Positions 1-6,260 of a stretch of 6,995 nt of DNA are shown piece after piece. Source of the DNA: JAIBJP01 sp035601195 (GTDB taxonomy: Bacteria > Actinomycetota > Thermoleophilia > Gaiellales > Gaiellaceae). The translations under genes and the position numbers were made by a program. How positions within the stretch are numbered: the stretch's first letter is position 1; each line of letters starts with the position of its first letter. The notes under the pieces were generated by a model. The model saw nothing but the letters and a program-made list of their open reading frames with translations, was not told the origin of the DNA and ran no database searches. The DNA lies in contig DATNOU010000164.1 in NCBI GenBank assembly GCA_035601195.1, forward strand, positions 1-6,995, read 5' to 3'.

Positions 1-349
1 AGGCGGACGCGGGCGGATACCACCACGGACGTCTGGCCTTCGTGACGATTCTGAAGCGACCCAGCGGCGTCGGCGAGATGCGACGCCCCGTGCTGACGGT
101 CAGGGCGCGCACGAGCCTGACGCCTCGGTACAGGTAGAGGCGGTGCGAGTTGCGGTGAATGACGATCACCGGGCCGAAGTTGGCCCTCGTTACCGCAGGG
201 CGAACACGCTTCATGGGAAGGCGGATGACCGAGCGTTCGGGTGCGCCCGCGCTCGCGGAGCCAGGCAATACGAGCGCGGCCGTCGCGCACACCAAGGGGA
301 CGACCCCACGCAGAAATTCGCAGACTCGTCCGCCCCGCCGGCTATCCAT
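1..349 (-). CDS. L,D-transpeptidase (YkuD family), N-terminal part, cut by the window edge
   Basis: Likely a secreted peptidoglycan L,D-transpeptidase, which makes 3-3 cross-links or attaches proteins to the wall outside the membrane. The frame opens with ATG at 349-347 and stays open to base 1, giving 116 residues. Residues 1-14 are basic, 15-30 are hydrophobic and A-S-A at 32-34 suits signal peptidase I cleavage before G35. Residues 59-116 fit the start of a YkuD domain: the strand VIVIHRNSHRLYLYRG (61-76), then LTVSTG (83-88), then TPLGRFRI (94-101), which matches the family's P-x-G-x-F/Y pattern. The catalytic SHGC(I/V)R segment would lie beyond the left edge, so activity cannot be judged. 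The ATG overlaps the stop of the upstream kinase gene by 8 nt (ATGGATAG), implying co-transcription and probable translational coupling. The nearest Shine-Dalgarno-like sequence, GGAAGG at 369-364, is somewhat far from the ATG. The family call is strong; the biological role is inferred. Confidence 0.85.
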   Translation of the reverse strand, partial: MDSRRGGRVCEFLRGVVPLVCATAALVLPGSASAGAPERSVIRLPMKRVRPAVTRANFGPVIVIHRNSHRLYLYRGVRLVRALTVSTGRRISPTPLGRFRIVTKARRPWWYPPASA

Positions 350-3047
350 CCCGCGCGTCGAGGCCTTCCCGGACAAGCGGGCGCGCGCCGAGCGCTTCGG
401 TCGCAGGGATCTCGAACAAGAACGTGGACCCGATATCGCCCTCCGACTCCACCCAGATGCGCCCGCCCATTCGCTCGACGAGCTCGTTGCAGATGTAGAG
501 GCCGAGACCGATGCCGCCGACTCCCTCCGTCATGGCCGGGTCCAGTCGGTAGAACTTGTCGAACACTCGCTTTTGCTCGTCCGCGGGAATCCCCAGGCCC
601 TCGTCGCGGACGTGGAAACGCACCATGTTCCCAGCCGGAACGGCGCCGACCTCGACTCGCCCCCCATGCGGCGAGTACTTGATGGCGTTCTCGACGAGGT
701 TGGCGAGCACCTGTCTGACCCGGTCACGGTCGGAGGCGACCGGCGGCAGGGATGGCTCAGCCGTCGTCTCGAGCTCGACCGTTGAAGGCGCATACGCGCG
801 GGCGGCCTCGACGACGCGCTCGACGAGCTCGCCTGGCTCGAAGACGTCGTTCTGGAGGTCAACGCCCCCGACGTCCAGCTGGTTTGCAAGCAGGATGTCG
901 TTGACGATGCGGCCGAGCCGTTCGGACTCATCGACGATCAGTGAGAGGAAGCGCTCGCGCCCAGCCTCGTCCAGGGCGAAGTCATGGCGACGCAGCGTCT
1001 GGGCTGCTCCGTAGACGGCGGCGAGCGGAGTCCGAAGCTCGTGGGAGGCAGTCGCAACGAATTCCGCCTTCAGCTGGTCGAGTCGGCGAGATTCGGTGAG
1101 ATCGCGGAAGGCGTAGACCGTCCCGCCAAAGAACTCCACTCCCGAGATCGAGATCCAGCGCTCACCGTGATCGGATTCGAGGGGCAAGGTCTCTGCCTGC
1201 GCCGGCTCAGATCCCGGGCCCACCGGAATTCGCTCCGTGAGCGTCTCCCACTCGGGAATGACGTCCGCCGCCTCGCGACCAACGACCGTGCGTGCCGCCA
1301 GCCCCGTAATGGCTTCCGCCGTCGGGTTCCAGAGGCGTATGACGCCCGCTGGGTCGAGCAGAAAGACTCCGTCGGCAACGTACGTGAGCACGTGGGCCGC
1401 GTCGGCGCTCTCTTGAACCTGCTGGTGCAGACGGACGTTGTCGACCGCGAAAGCCGCCATCTGTGCGAAATGCTCCGCGAGGGCGAGGTCGTCGGGGCCG
1501 TACACGCGCCCGGAGTTGACGGCGAGCAGAGTGATCGCGCCCAGCGTGCGCCCGCGCGCCATCATGGGAACACAGATGCGCCCGTCGGAGAGCGACGGCT
1601 TGCCGGTCTGGATGACCTCCATCACGGCCGCCCCCGGCTCCGGCCCCGGCGGGGCCGCCGATGGATCGACGTCGCCACGGGCCACCGTCGCGCGGGCTGC
1701 GCTGCCCTGTTCGTCGACCAGATCGACGATGCACCAATCGGCGAGACCCTCGACGGCGAGCTCCGCTGCTCTTCGCAAAGCTCCCTGGCGGTCGAATGAC
1801 GCCCCGAGCACCACGCTCGCCTTCGCAAGGAGATCGAGCTTCTCCTGTCGTCGCGCGGAGCCGACCGTTGCCGCGCGCTCTGCGGCCCGGAGGCGTTCTC
1901 GTTCGACGGCGGCTTCCTGCTCGGCGCCGATGTCCAGGAGATAACCCTGGACGTAGCGCGGCTCGCCGTCGCTCGCCCGCAGCGTGGTGGCTTGGTCCCG
2001 GACCCAGACCATGCTCCCGTCCCGGGCGAGCATGCGGTATTCCGATCGGAGAGGCGTGCCGTTCTCGCTGGCACGCGCGATCTCGGCTCTCACGCGCTCG
2101 CGGTCGTCCTCGTGGACGAGGCGGAGGAAGAGGCCGGGCTCCGAGAGCCAGTCTTGAGTCCGGTAGCCGAGCATCGTCCCCATCTGGGGACTCGCGTACA
2201 GCAGCAGGTCGCGCCCGCCCACGGCGTGGACGTAGGTGGCGCCCGGAAGTTGCTGTGCCAGAGACTGGTAGCGGCCCTCGAGCTCCTCGACCTGCTCCCG
2301 TGCAGCAACCGACTGGGTCACGTCGCTCGCGACGACGACCGACCAGGTGTCAGGACTGGATTCGCTTCCGATCGGTGTCGCGGTCAGGCTGACGATCGCT
2401 GTGGCCCCGTCGCTGCGGCGATGCGAGACGTTGGGCTCCGTGGCGCGCTCGCCGCGGCTCAGAGCCTCGAGCAGGCGCCAGGTCGCTTCGCCCTCGTCCT
2501 CGTCACCGACGAGCTCGGAGAACTGGCGGCCGAGGGCCGCCTCCGCCGTGTAGCCGTAGATCGCCTCCGCGGCGCTGTTCCACGCGACGACCTTTCCCTC
2601 ACCGTCGATTCCGATCGGGGCGTCCTGCGTCCCGTCGCGGAGGGCGGTGAGCTGATCACGCATGGAGTCGTGCTCAGCGGATCGTCCCCGGAGATGCGAG
2701 GCGAGCCATCCGGCTACAGCGGCCGCCGCCAGCCACGCGGGCAGGGCGGCGACGTCGCGCCACGATCCTTCTGTGACGAGGAAGAAGTGCAGCGTCCAGC
2801 CCGTTGCCGCAACCGCCAGCCCGACCCAGAGGCCGCCCACGGCGGCCGCGAGAACCGCGATCAGAAGGCCGAGCGCAGCTGCAAGGCCCACATACTCGAG
2901 CCCTGCCGGACCAAATGACAGGCTGACGCCCGCCTCGAGGGCTGCTCCGAGGGCCCCGGCGGCGAGGGCACGAACCAGTGGCCGTCGCCGAAACCTCGTG
3001 AGCGGTGGACGTTCTGCGGCCCGACCCACCAAATCTAAGTGAAGCAC
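342..3047 (-). CDS. Membrane-bound hybrid-input sensor histidine kinase (DUF4118-like, PAS-PAS-GAF-PAS, HisKA, HATPase_c)
   Basis: Two-component sensor kinase of 901 aa that should autophosphorylate on His and pass phosphate to an unseen response regulator. Residues 24-120 form about four hydrophobic segments resembling the DUF4118 membrane region of KdpD-type kinases, with no large external loop. A PAS domain spans about 130-248 and a PAS_3-like domain about 258-376 (ending GYLLDIG). A short acidic/basic helix runs 376-402, a GAF domain about 405-545 and a third PAS about 550-652. HisKA starts near 656 with the H-box SHELRTPL (His669). The ATPase domain has N-box Asn787 (LVENAIKYS), G1 DEGLGIP (815-821), F-box FDKFYR (829-834) and G2 GGIGLGL (844-850). 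All catalytic boxes are intact. The GTG at 3047 is the earliest possible start because TGA directly precedes it, yet the only strong ribosome binding site (3085-3076) is about 30 nt upstream. The start is therefore uncertain. The gene follows the nuclease gene and overlaps the L,D-transpeptidase gene. The ligand is unknown. Confidence 0.95.
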   Translation of the reverse strand: MLHLDLVGRAAERPPLTRFRRRPLVRALAAGALGAALEAGVSLSFGPAGLEYVGLAAALGLLIAVLAAAVGGLWVGLAVAATGWTLHFFLVTEGSWRDVAALPAWLAAAAVAGWLASHLRGRSAEHDSMRDQLTALRDGTQDAPIGIDGEGKVVAWNSAAEAIYGYTAEAALGRQFSELVGDEDEGEATWRLLEALSRGERATEPNVSHRRSDGATAIVSLTATPIGSESSPDTWSVVVASDVTQSVAAREQVEELEGRYQSLAQQLPGATYVHAVGGRDLLLYASPQMGTMLGYRTQDWLSEPGLFLRLVHEDDRERVRAEIARASENGTPLRSEYRMLARDGSMVWVRDQATTLRASDGEPRYVQGYLLDIGAEQEAAVERERLRAAERAATVGSARRQEKLDLLAKASVVLGASFDRQGALRRAAELAVEGLADWCIVDLVDEQGSAARATVARGDVDPSAAPPGPEPGAAVMEVIQTGKPSLSDGRICVPMMARGRTLGAITLLAVNSGRVYGPDDLALAEHFAQMAAFAVDNVRLHQQVQESADAAHVLTYVADGVFLLDPAGVIRLWNPTAEAITGLAARTVVGREAADVIPEWETLTERIPVGPGSEPAQAETLPLESDHGERWISISGVEFFGGTVYAFRDLTESRRLDQLKAEFVATASHELRTPLAAVYGAAQTLRRHDFALDEAGRERFLSLIVDESERLGRIVNDILLANQLDVGGVDLQNDVFEPGELVERVVEAARAYAPSTVELETTAEPSLPPVASDRDRVRQVLANLVENAIKYSPHGGRVEVGAVPAGNMVRFHVRDEGLGIPADEQKRVFDKFYRLDPAMTEGVGGIGLGLYICNELVERMGGRIWVESEGDIGSTFLFEIPATEALGARPLVREGLDARDG

Positions 3048-3121
3048 TCAATCGCGCTTTGGCCAAGGGGGATCGTTCTCCTCCTGGCAGGGACCGTCGG
3101 CGGGCTTCGTTTTACAGATCG

Positions 3122-3631
3122 CTAACTTCGCGCCTGAACGGCGTGGAGCGGATCGAGAGCGGTGCCGGAACAGGCGCCCCAAAGTCCGCGCTGGTGCCCG
3201 CTGGCTTCGTTGGCCGCCTTGAGCAGGTCGAGTGCGTAGCGGCCCCGTTCGCCGTGGAAGAAGTACGGGCTCGCGGCGCCCTCGCGGACGAGCTCGAGGT
3301 TGATGTTGGTGCCGTTCCTTTCCACGTACGCGAGGATGCGGCCGAAGCGGTCACGTTTGTCGAGCGCCGGGTCTGTCTCGATCTCGACCTCGGTTCCGAA
3401 CGGAAGCAGGCGGATGAGCACGCCCTTCGCCTCGGCGGCGTAGCACTCGTCCTCGTCGGTCTCCGGGGCGTCGAGTTGGACGAGGCGAACGTGGCGGCCG
3501 TCCGTGAGGACGATTGTGTCGCCGTCGAGGACGCGAGCGATTGTTGCGGTGGCGGCGGCGCCAGCGTGCATTCCGCCGCAGGCGAGCGGGAAGACGAGCA
3601 GCGTGACGGAGACGAGAGCCCGCAGACGCAT
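3122..3631 (-). CDS. Secreted staphylococcal nuclease (SNase/thermonuclease) homologue
   Basis: Predicted exported Ca2+-dependent nuclease of the SNase-like OB fold, hydrolysing phosphodiester bonds of DNA or RNA outside the membrane. Counted from ATG 3631 (169 aa), residues 1-18 are a basic-then-hydrophobic signal sequence. The catalytic set of the family is present: D36 and D38 in LDGDT (S. aureus D19/D21), R49 in VRLVQLDAPE (R35), D54 and E57 in the same motif (D40/E43), and R98 in DKRDRFGR (R87). The segment INLELVREG and the final GLWGAC are typical of the family. A TTG at 3667 would add 12 residues, but the ATG places the signal sequence at the N-terminus and is preferred. Neither start has a clear Shine-Dalgarno site. 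P-L-A-C at residues 15-18 (Cys18) resembles a lipobox but is non-canonical at -3, so a lipoprotein anchor is possible, not shown. Same strand as the sensor kinase, 74 bp upstream of it. Confidence 0.92.
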   Translation of the reverse strand: MRLRALVSVTLLVFPLACGGMHAGAAATATIARVLDGDTIVLTDGRHVRLVQLDAPETDEDECYAAEAKGVLIRLLPFGTEVEIETDPALDKRDRFGRILAYVERNGTNINLELVREGAASPYFFHGERGRYALDLLKAANEASGHQRGLWGACSGTALDPLHAVQARS

Positions 3632-3692
3632 GTCCACGAGAGTGGCAGCCGGCCGCGTCCCCGCCAAGTGGCGGTTTCGGCCTAGTCCAAGC

Positions 3693-3812
3693 TTAGAAGA
3701 ACAGCCAGCGCAGAACGAGCGCGGCCGGGATGAACGCGCCGATCGCGAAGAAGACCGAGGTCAGGAACGCCGTCGCGTAGACGAAGCCCATCGTGTTCGG
3801 GTCGAGCTTCAT
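3693..3812 (-). CDS. 39-aa single-span membrane microprotein
   Basis: I recognise no family. The short polar start MKLDPNTMGF is followed by a continuous hydrophobic stretch (about residues 11-38, YATAFLTSVFFAIGAFIPAA then LVLRWLFF), so it should be a one-helix or kinked two-helix membrane protein. The ATG (3812-3810) shares its A with the TGA of the upstream 72-aa gene (TGATG), a classic arrangement for reinitiation. No separate Shine-Dalgarno site is visible, which fits coupling. The frame stays open upstream of this ATG for another 48 codons, but that part is arginine-rich and lies over the 72-aa gene in another frame, so I did not use it. The nuclease gene follows 61 bp downstream on the same strand. 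Function unknown; possibly a small regulator or accessory of a membrane complex. Confidence 0.7.
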   Translation of the reverse strand: MKLDPNTMGFVYATAFLTSVFFAIGAFIPAALVLRWLFF

Positions 3813-4030
3813 CAGCGGATGATCCGGAAGGCGATTGCGTGCGTACAGCCGGCCGACACCAGCTTGCGGGCTTCGTGGATGTCGGCGGCGGATTTCGCGA
3901 GCGCGGCCGCGTCGGACAGGGGGAAGCCGAGTTCCGCGAACTGGTCGCGCCGCCACAGACGAACGCGAAGCCGCTCGTCCCGAGTGCGCCTTGGGCTTCG
4001 GAGCGGCTGCTCAACCCCCTGTCCAGCCAT
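3812..4030 (-). CDS. Small conserved-looking hypothetical protein (72 aa)
   Basis: Function not recognised. Residues from about 25 on (LWRRDQFAELGFPLSDAAAL, then a helix with HEARKLVSAGC and a C-terminal AIAFRIIR) have the pattern of small actinobacterial hypothetical proteins: a Trp-Arg-Arg opening, a short helix, an L-G-F turn, an Ala-rich helix, then a D-x-HEA-x-x-L-x-x-GC segment. That resemblance is from memory, not a search. Residues 1-23 are Arg/Gln-rich and less protein-like. The ATG at 4030 has no good Shine-Dalgarno site, and an in-frame TGA at 4063-4061 limits extension upstream. Codons between about 3960 and 4030 offer no better ATG or GTG start. The TGA overlaps the ATG of the 39-aa membrane protein by one base, which supports both genes. 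First gene of the minus-strand block, divergent from the PolX gene. Confidence 0.68.
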   Translation of the reverse strand: MAGQGVEQPLRSPRRTRDERLRVRLWRRDQFAELGFPLSDAAALAKSAADIHEARKLVSAGCTHAIAFRIIR

Positions 4031-4103
4031 GCTCTGATCATGCGAAGGTGCTGCCGTTGTTCATACCTCGGATCGATCGGGCGGGCCTGAACGAAGGTCG
4101 AGC
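4031..4103. promoter_or_regulatory. Divergent intergenic region expected to hold promoters for both strands
   Basis: The 73 bp between two head-to-head genes must hold the start signals for the PolX operon (plus) and probably for the minus-strand block. On the plus strand, GAAGG at 4093-4097 sits 6 nt before the PolX ATG and is a credible ribosome binding site. On the minus strand, a TATGAA hexamer (about 4065-4060) is a possible -10-like element but has no convincing -35 partner. The box assignments are weak; that some promoter is present here is inferred from gene layout. Confidence 0.35.
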
Positions 4104-5714
4104 ATGGCAAGAGATCCTGAAAACGCTGCGATTGCCGAGCGGCTGGAAGCCTTCGCGGCCCTGCTCGACCTGGCCGGGTCCTCGTACTACACGGCGCGTG
4201 CCTACCGGCGCGCCGCGGAGCTGATCCGGGCGACGCCCGCGCCGGTGGCGGCGTTGGTGCGAGAGGGGCGTGCACGCGAGCTGCGCGGGATCGGACCGGG
4301 GATCGAGCGGAGGCTGATCGAGTTGGTGGAGACAGGCCGAATCGCCGAGCTGGACGAGCTCGAGCGCACTGTGCAGCCGGAGATCGTCGGGTTGGGACGG
4401 TTCCTCGGTCTGTCGCCGAAGCGCTCGGTGGATGTGGCGCGCGCATTGGGCGTGGAGTCTGCGGAGGAGTTTCGCAAGGCGGCGCGGGCCGGGCGCCTGC
4501 GCTCGGTGCCAGGGATTGGCGCGAAGCGGGAGGGTGCGATCCTGGCCGCGTTGGAGCGTGAGGAGGTTCCGCGGCCTCGTCGCGGCCTGCTCTTGAATCG
4601 CGCGCGGGCGCTGGTCGAACCGCTCGCGGAGGCGGTCGGGGGCGTCGTCGCGGCCGATCCGCGGCGCTGGCGGGATACGTCCGAGCGCCTCGCTATTGTC
4701 ACTTCAGACAACAATGCTCTGGATCGCTTTCAGCAGCTGCCTCAGATCGTGGCCGTGGTGGACGACACCGTCGGTGTCACCGTCGAGGGAGTGCCTGTCC
4801 AGCTCGTCGTGGCTCCCAGGGAGCGCTTCGGCACGGAGCTCCTGCGTGCAACCGGCTCGGAGGCCTACGTCGCCGCGCTCGAGCCGCTCCCCGCCGGCGC
4901 GAGCGAGGAGGAGGTCTATGCCAAGTTGGGAGTGCCCTCGTGTCCGCCGGAGCTCCGCGAAGAGCCCCACCGGGTCGAGCCGCCGGCGCTGCTCGAGCTA
5001 GCGGACGTCCGCGGAGACCTCCACTGCCATACAACCTGGTCGGACGGGAAGGCGAGCGTGCTCGAGATGGGCAAGGCGGCGCGTGAGCGCGGCTACGAGT
5101 ACCTGGCCATCTGCGACCACACGCCGAGCGTGGGCGCAGTTCCGGGGCTGACCGCCGACGACGTGCGCCGTCAGGGCGAGGAGATCGCGGCTGCGAACGA
5201 GCGGCTGGCGCCGTTTCGGATTCTGCGCGGGAGCGAGTGCGACATCCTCCGCGATGGTTCGCTGGATCTCCCTGACGACGTGCTGGCCGAGCTCGACTGG
5301 GTGCAGGCGAGCGTCCACGGGGGGCAGCGCATGCCTGCGCGCGAGTTGACCAAACGGACGGTCGAGGCGATGCGGAACCCGCACGTCCGCTGCTTGAGCC
5401 ACCCGAAGGGGCGGATCATCAACCACCGGCCGGAGAATGCGCTCGACCTCGACGCGGTGTTCGAGGTGGCGCTCGAGACGGGCGTCGCGCTCGAGGTGAA
5501 CGGGCTCCCTGACCGGCTGGACCTCCGCGGCGAGCACGTGCGCCGGGCGGTCGAGGCGGGCGTCAAGATCGTCGTCTCGACCGATGCCCACTCGGTTCGT
5601 GGCCTGGGAAACATGGAGCTCGCGGTTCATACCGCGCGCCGCGGCTGGGCGACGGCCGGGGACGTCCTAAACGCGCTACGTTGGGAGAAGTACCGAGGTC
5701 AACCTAGGAGGTAG
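4104..5714 (+). CDS. PolX-family protein: helix-hairpin-helix, degenerate polymerase-beta-like region, intact PHP domain
   Basis: Resembles bacterial PolX (DNA polymerase/3'-5' exonuclease X, base-excision repair) but is 536 aa, shorter than the roughly 570 aa I recall for the family. Residues 1-90 match the pol-beta 8-kDa domain with an HhH (RGIGPGIERRL, 61-71); a second HhH is at 135-145 (VPGIGAKREG). The palm region follows at about 160-260. The usual GS motif reads A184-D185. In the ungapped alignment of DTSERLAIV (191-199) to family ETVGDIDLL, the two catalytic Asp become R195 and A197. The third Asp, in VPVQLVVAP, is Q233. About 25 residues normally between GSKAH and the EEEVY segment are missing after GSEAY (251-255). 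The PHP domain (304-536) keeps all nine metal ligands: H307, H309, D314, H339, E378, H405, H433, D494, H496. So I infer phosphoesterase or exonuclease activity without DNA synthesis. Start supported by GAAGG 6 nt upstream. The next gene begins 2 nt after the stop. Confidence 0.93.
   Translation: MARDPENAAIAERLEAFAALLDLAGSSYYTARAYRRAAELIRATPAPVAALVREGRARELRGIGPGIERRLIELVETGRIAELDELERTVQPEIVGLGRFLGLSPKRSVDVARALGVESAEEFRKAARAGRLRSVPGIGAKREGAILAALEREEVPRPRRGLLLNRARALVEPLAEAVGGVVAADPRRWRDTSERLAIVTSDNNALDRFQQLPQIVAVVDDTVGVTVEGVPVQLVVAPRERFGTELLRATGSEAYVAALEPLPAGASEEEVYAKLGVPSCPPELREEPHRVEPPALLELADVRGDLHCHTTWSDGKASVLEMGKAARERGYEYLAICDHTPSVGAVPGLTADDVRRQGEEIAAANERLAPFRILRGSECDILRDGSLDLPDDVLAELDWVQASVHGGQRMPARELTKRTVEAMRNPHVRCLSHPKGRIINHRPENALDLDAVFEVALETGVALEVNGLPDRLDLRGEHVRRAVEAGVKIVVSTDAHSVRGLGNMELAVHTARRGWATAGDVLNALRWEKYRGQPRR
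5706..5712 (+). promoter_or_regulatory. Strong ribosome binding site overlapping the PolX stop codon
   Basis: AGGAGGT lies 4 nt before the ATG at 5717, and its last base is the T of the PolX TAG stop (5712-5714). This is the best Shine-Dalgarno site in the window. It fixes the start of the 99-aa gene and means that ribosomes finishing PolX cover the initiation site of the next gene. Confidence 0.85.
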
Positions 5715-5716
5715 AG

Positions 5717-6016
5717 ATGGCGATTGCAGTTATCGCCGCGATTCCAAGCAAAGAGGCTTACGAGACGGTCACGGAGGCGATGTTCGGTACGAAGAGGCCT
5801 CCCGCGGTGGACGGGTGCCTGGTGCACAGTGCCGGCGAAGGCCCGAACGGCTTCCGCGTGGTCGACATCTGGGAGTCCCAGGAGGCGCTCGACAGCTTCA
5901 CGAACGACAAGCTGATGCCGGCGATGCAAGAGGCCGGGATGGCCGACATGGCAGGGACTCCGCCCGAGATCGTCGATCTGATGCATGTGATCGTGAACGA
6001 AGAGGTCCGCGTCTAG
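5717..6016 (+). CDS. Small ABM-like dimeric alpha/beta-barrel-type protein of unknown function
   Basis: A 99-aa cytosolic protein with no signal peptide or membrane segment. The order is: strand AIAVIAAIPS (2-11); helix with SKEAYETVTEAMF (11-23); strand GCLVHSAGEG (33-42); strand GFRVVDIWES (45-54); helix EALDSFTNDKLMPAMQEAG (56-74); C-terminal strand VDLMHVIVNEE (86-96). This beta-alpha-beta-beta-alpha-beta plan, with D-x-W-E-S before the second helix, is typical of small antibiotic-biosynthesis-monooxygenase-like (dimeric alpha/beta barrel) proteins common in actinobacteria, most of which have no assigned reaction. The ATG is set by AGGAGGT 4 nt upstream. It is 2 nt from the PolX stop, so the two are almost certainly one transcript, though a shared function is not evident. 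A GC-rich hairpin follows at 6028-6045. Fold call fairly good, function open. Confidence 0.85.
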   Translation: MAIAVIAAIPSKEAYETVTEAMFGTKRPPAVDGCLVHSAGEGPNGFRVVDIWESQEALDSFTNDKLMPAMQEAGMADMAGTPPEIVDLMHVIVNEEVRV

Positions 6017-6260
6017 CTGCTCCCGCGCTGGCGGTTGCGCGCCAGACGTAGGCAAGACCGGTACCGACGAGGCCAACCGTCGCGGTGAGGCCGCGGCGGC
6101 TGGCGCTTACCCTTGCGCCGCTCCGCCCCGCGCTCAGGCCTGCGCCGCGACCCTCCCAGCTCGTGACGTTGTCCGCGCCAGCCCTGGCCGTAATCCGGAC
6201 TTTTGGGCAGTTGTATTGGGGCGCCGCTCGATTCACCCTATGCCGGGAGGGAGCTGCGGC
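6017..6260. other. Intergenic region of 244 bp
   Basis: Holds the weak hairpin at 6028-6045 and, at its right end, GGGAGGGAG (6245-6253), the ribosome binding site of the next gene. The stretch about 6190-6240 is less GC-rich (CTTTTGGG, TTGTATTGGG) and is the likely promoter area for the paralog pair, though I could not assign clear -35/-10 boxes. On the minus strand one frame (about 6095-6020) reads as a short glycine-rich hydrophobic segment, but I see no credible start. No supported gene. Confidence 0.4.
6028..6045 (+). terminator. Possible hairpin after the PolX/ABM-like operon
   Basis: CTGGCG, a 6-nt loop GTTGCG, then CGCCAG form a perfect 6-bp stem that starts 12 nt after the stop of the 99-aa gene. 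No T-run follows, so it is not a canonical intrinsic terminator. It may be a weak terminator or an mRNA 3'-end stabiliser, or chance in GC-rich DNA. Confidence 0.3.

Noticed and set aside
159..785. Plus-strand frames of about 180-208 codons at the left end
   Set aside because: They lie antisense to the L,D-transpeptidase start and the kinase ATPase domain, both of which carry clear motifs.
984..1799. A 271-codon plus-strand frame opposite the GAF, third PAS and HisKA regions of the kinase
   Set aside because: Arg-rich antisense translation of a conserved gene, no domain and no convincing ribosome binding site.
1992..2918. A 308-codon plus-strand frame opposite the kinase gene
   Set aside because: The kinase domains on the other strand are unmistakable. 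This frame has no recognisable motif.
2674..3066. TTG-started minus-strand frame (130 codons) behind the strong AGGAGGAG site
   Set aside because: Beyond the first dozen residues the product is Arg/Gly/Ser-rich and overlaps the kinase membrane region in another frame. Kept only as part of the start-site finding.
3661..3674. Small inverted repeat CCGCC-AAGT-GGCGG between the microprotein and nuclease genes
   Set aside because: Only 5 bp of stem with a short loop and no T-run in the direction of transcription. Common by chance in such GC-rich DNA.
3005..3685. A 226-codon plus-strand frame opposite the nuclease gene
   Set aside because: The SNase catalytic motifs are on the minus strand. This product shows no family signature.
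3682..4446. A long minus-strand open frame (254 codons) across the small-gene pair, the divergent gap and the start of the PolX gene
   Set aside because: Its product is a low-complexity Arg/Pro/Ala/Ser mix with no domain, and it runs antisense to the well-supported PolX gene. Typical GC-rich shadow frame.
4998..5630. A 210-codon minus-strand frame opposite the PHP domain
   Set aside because: His/Arg/Val-rich mirror of the conserved PHP codons, with no independent evidence.
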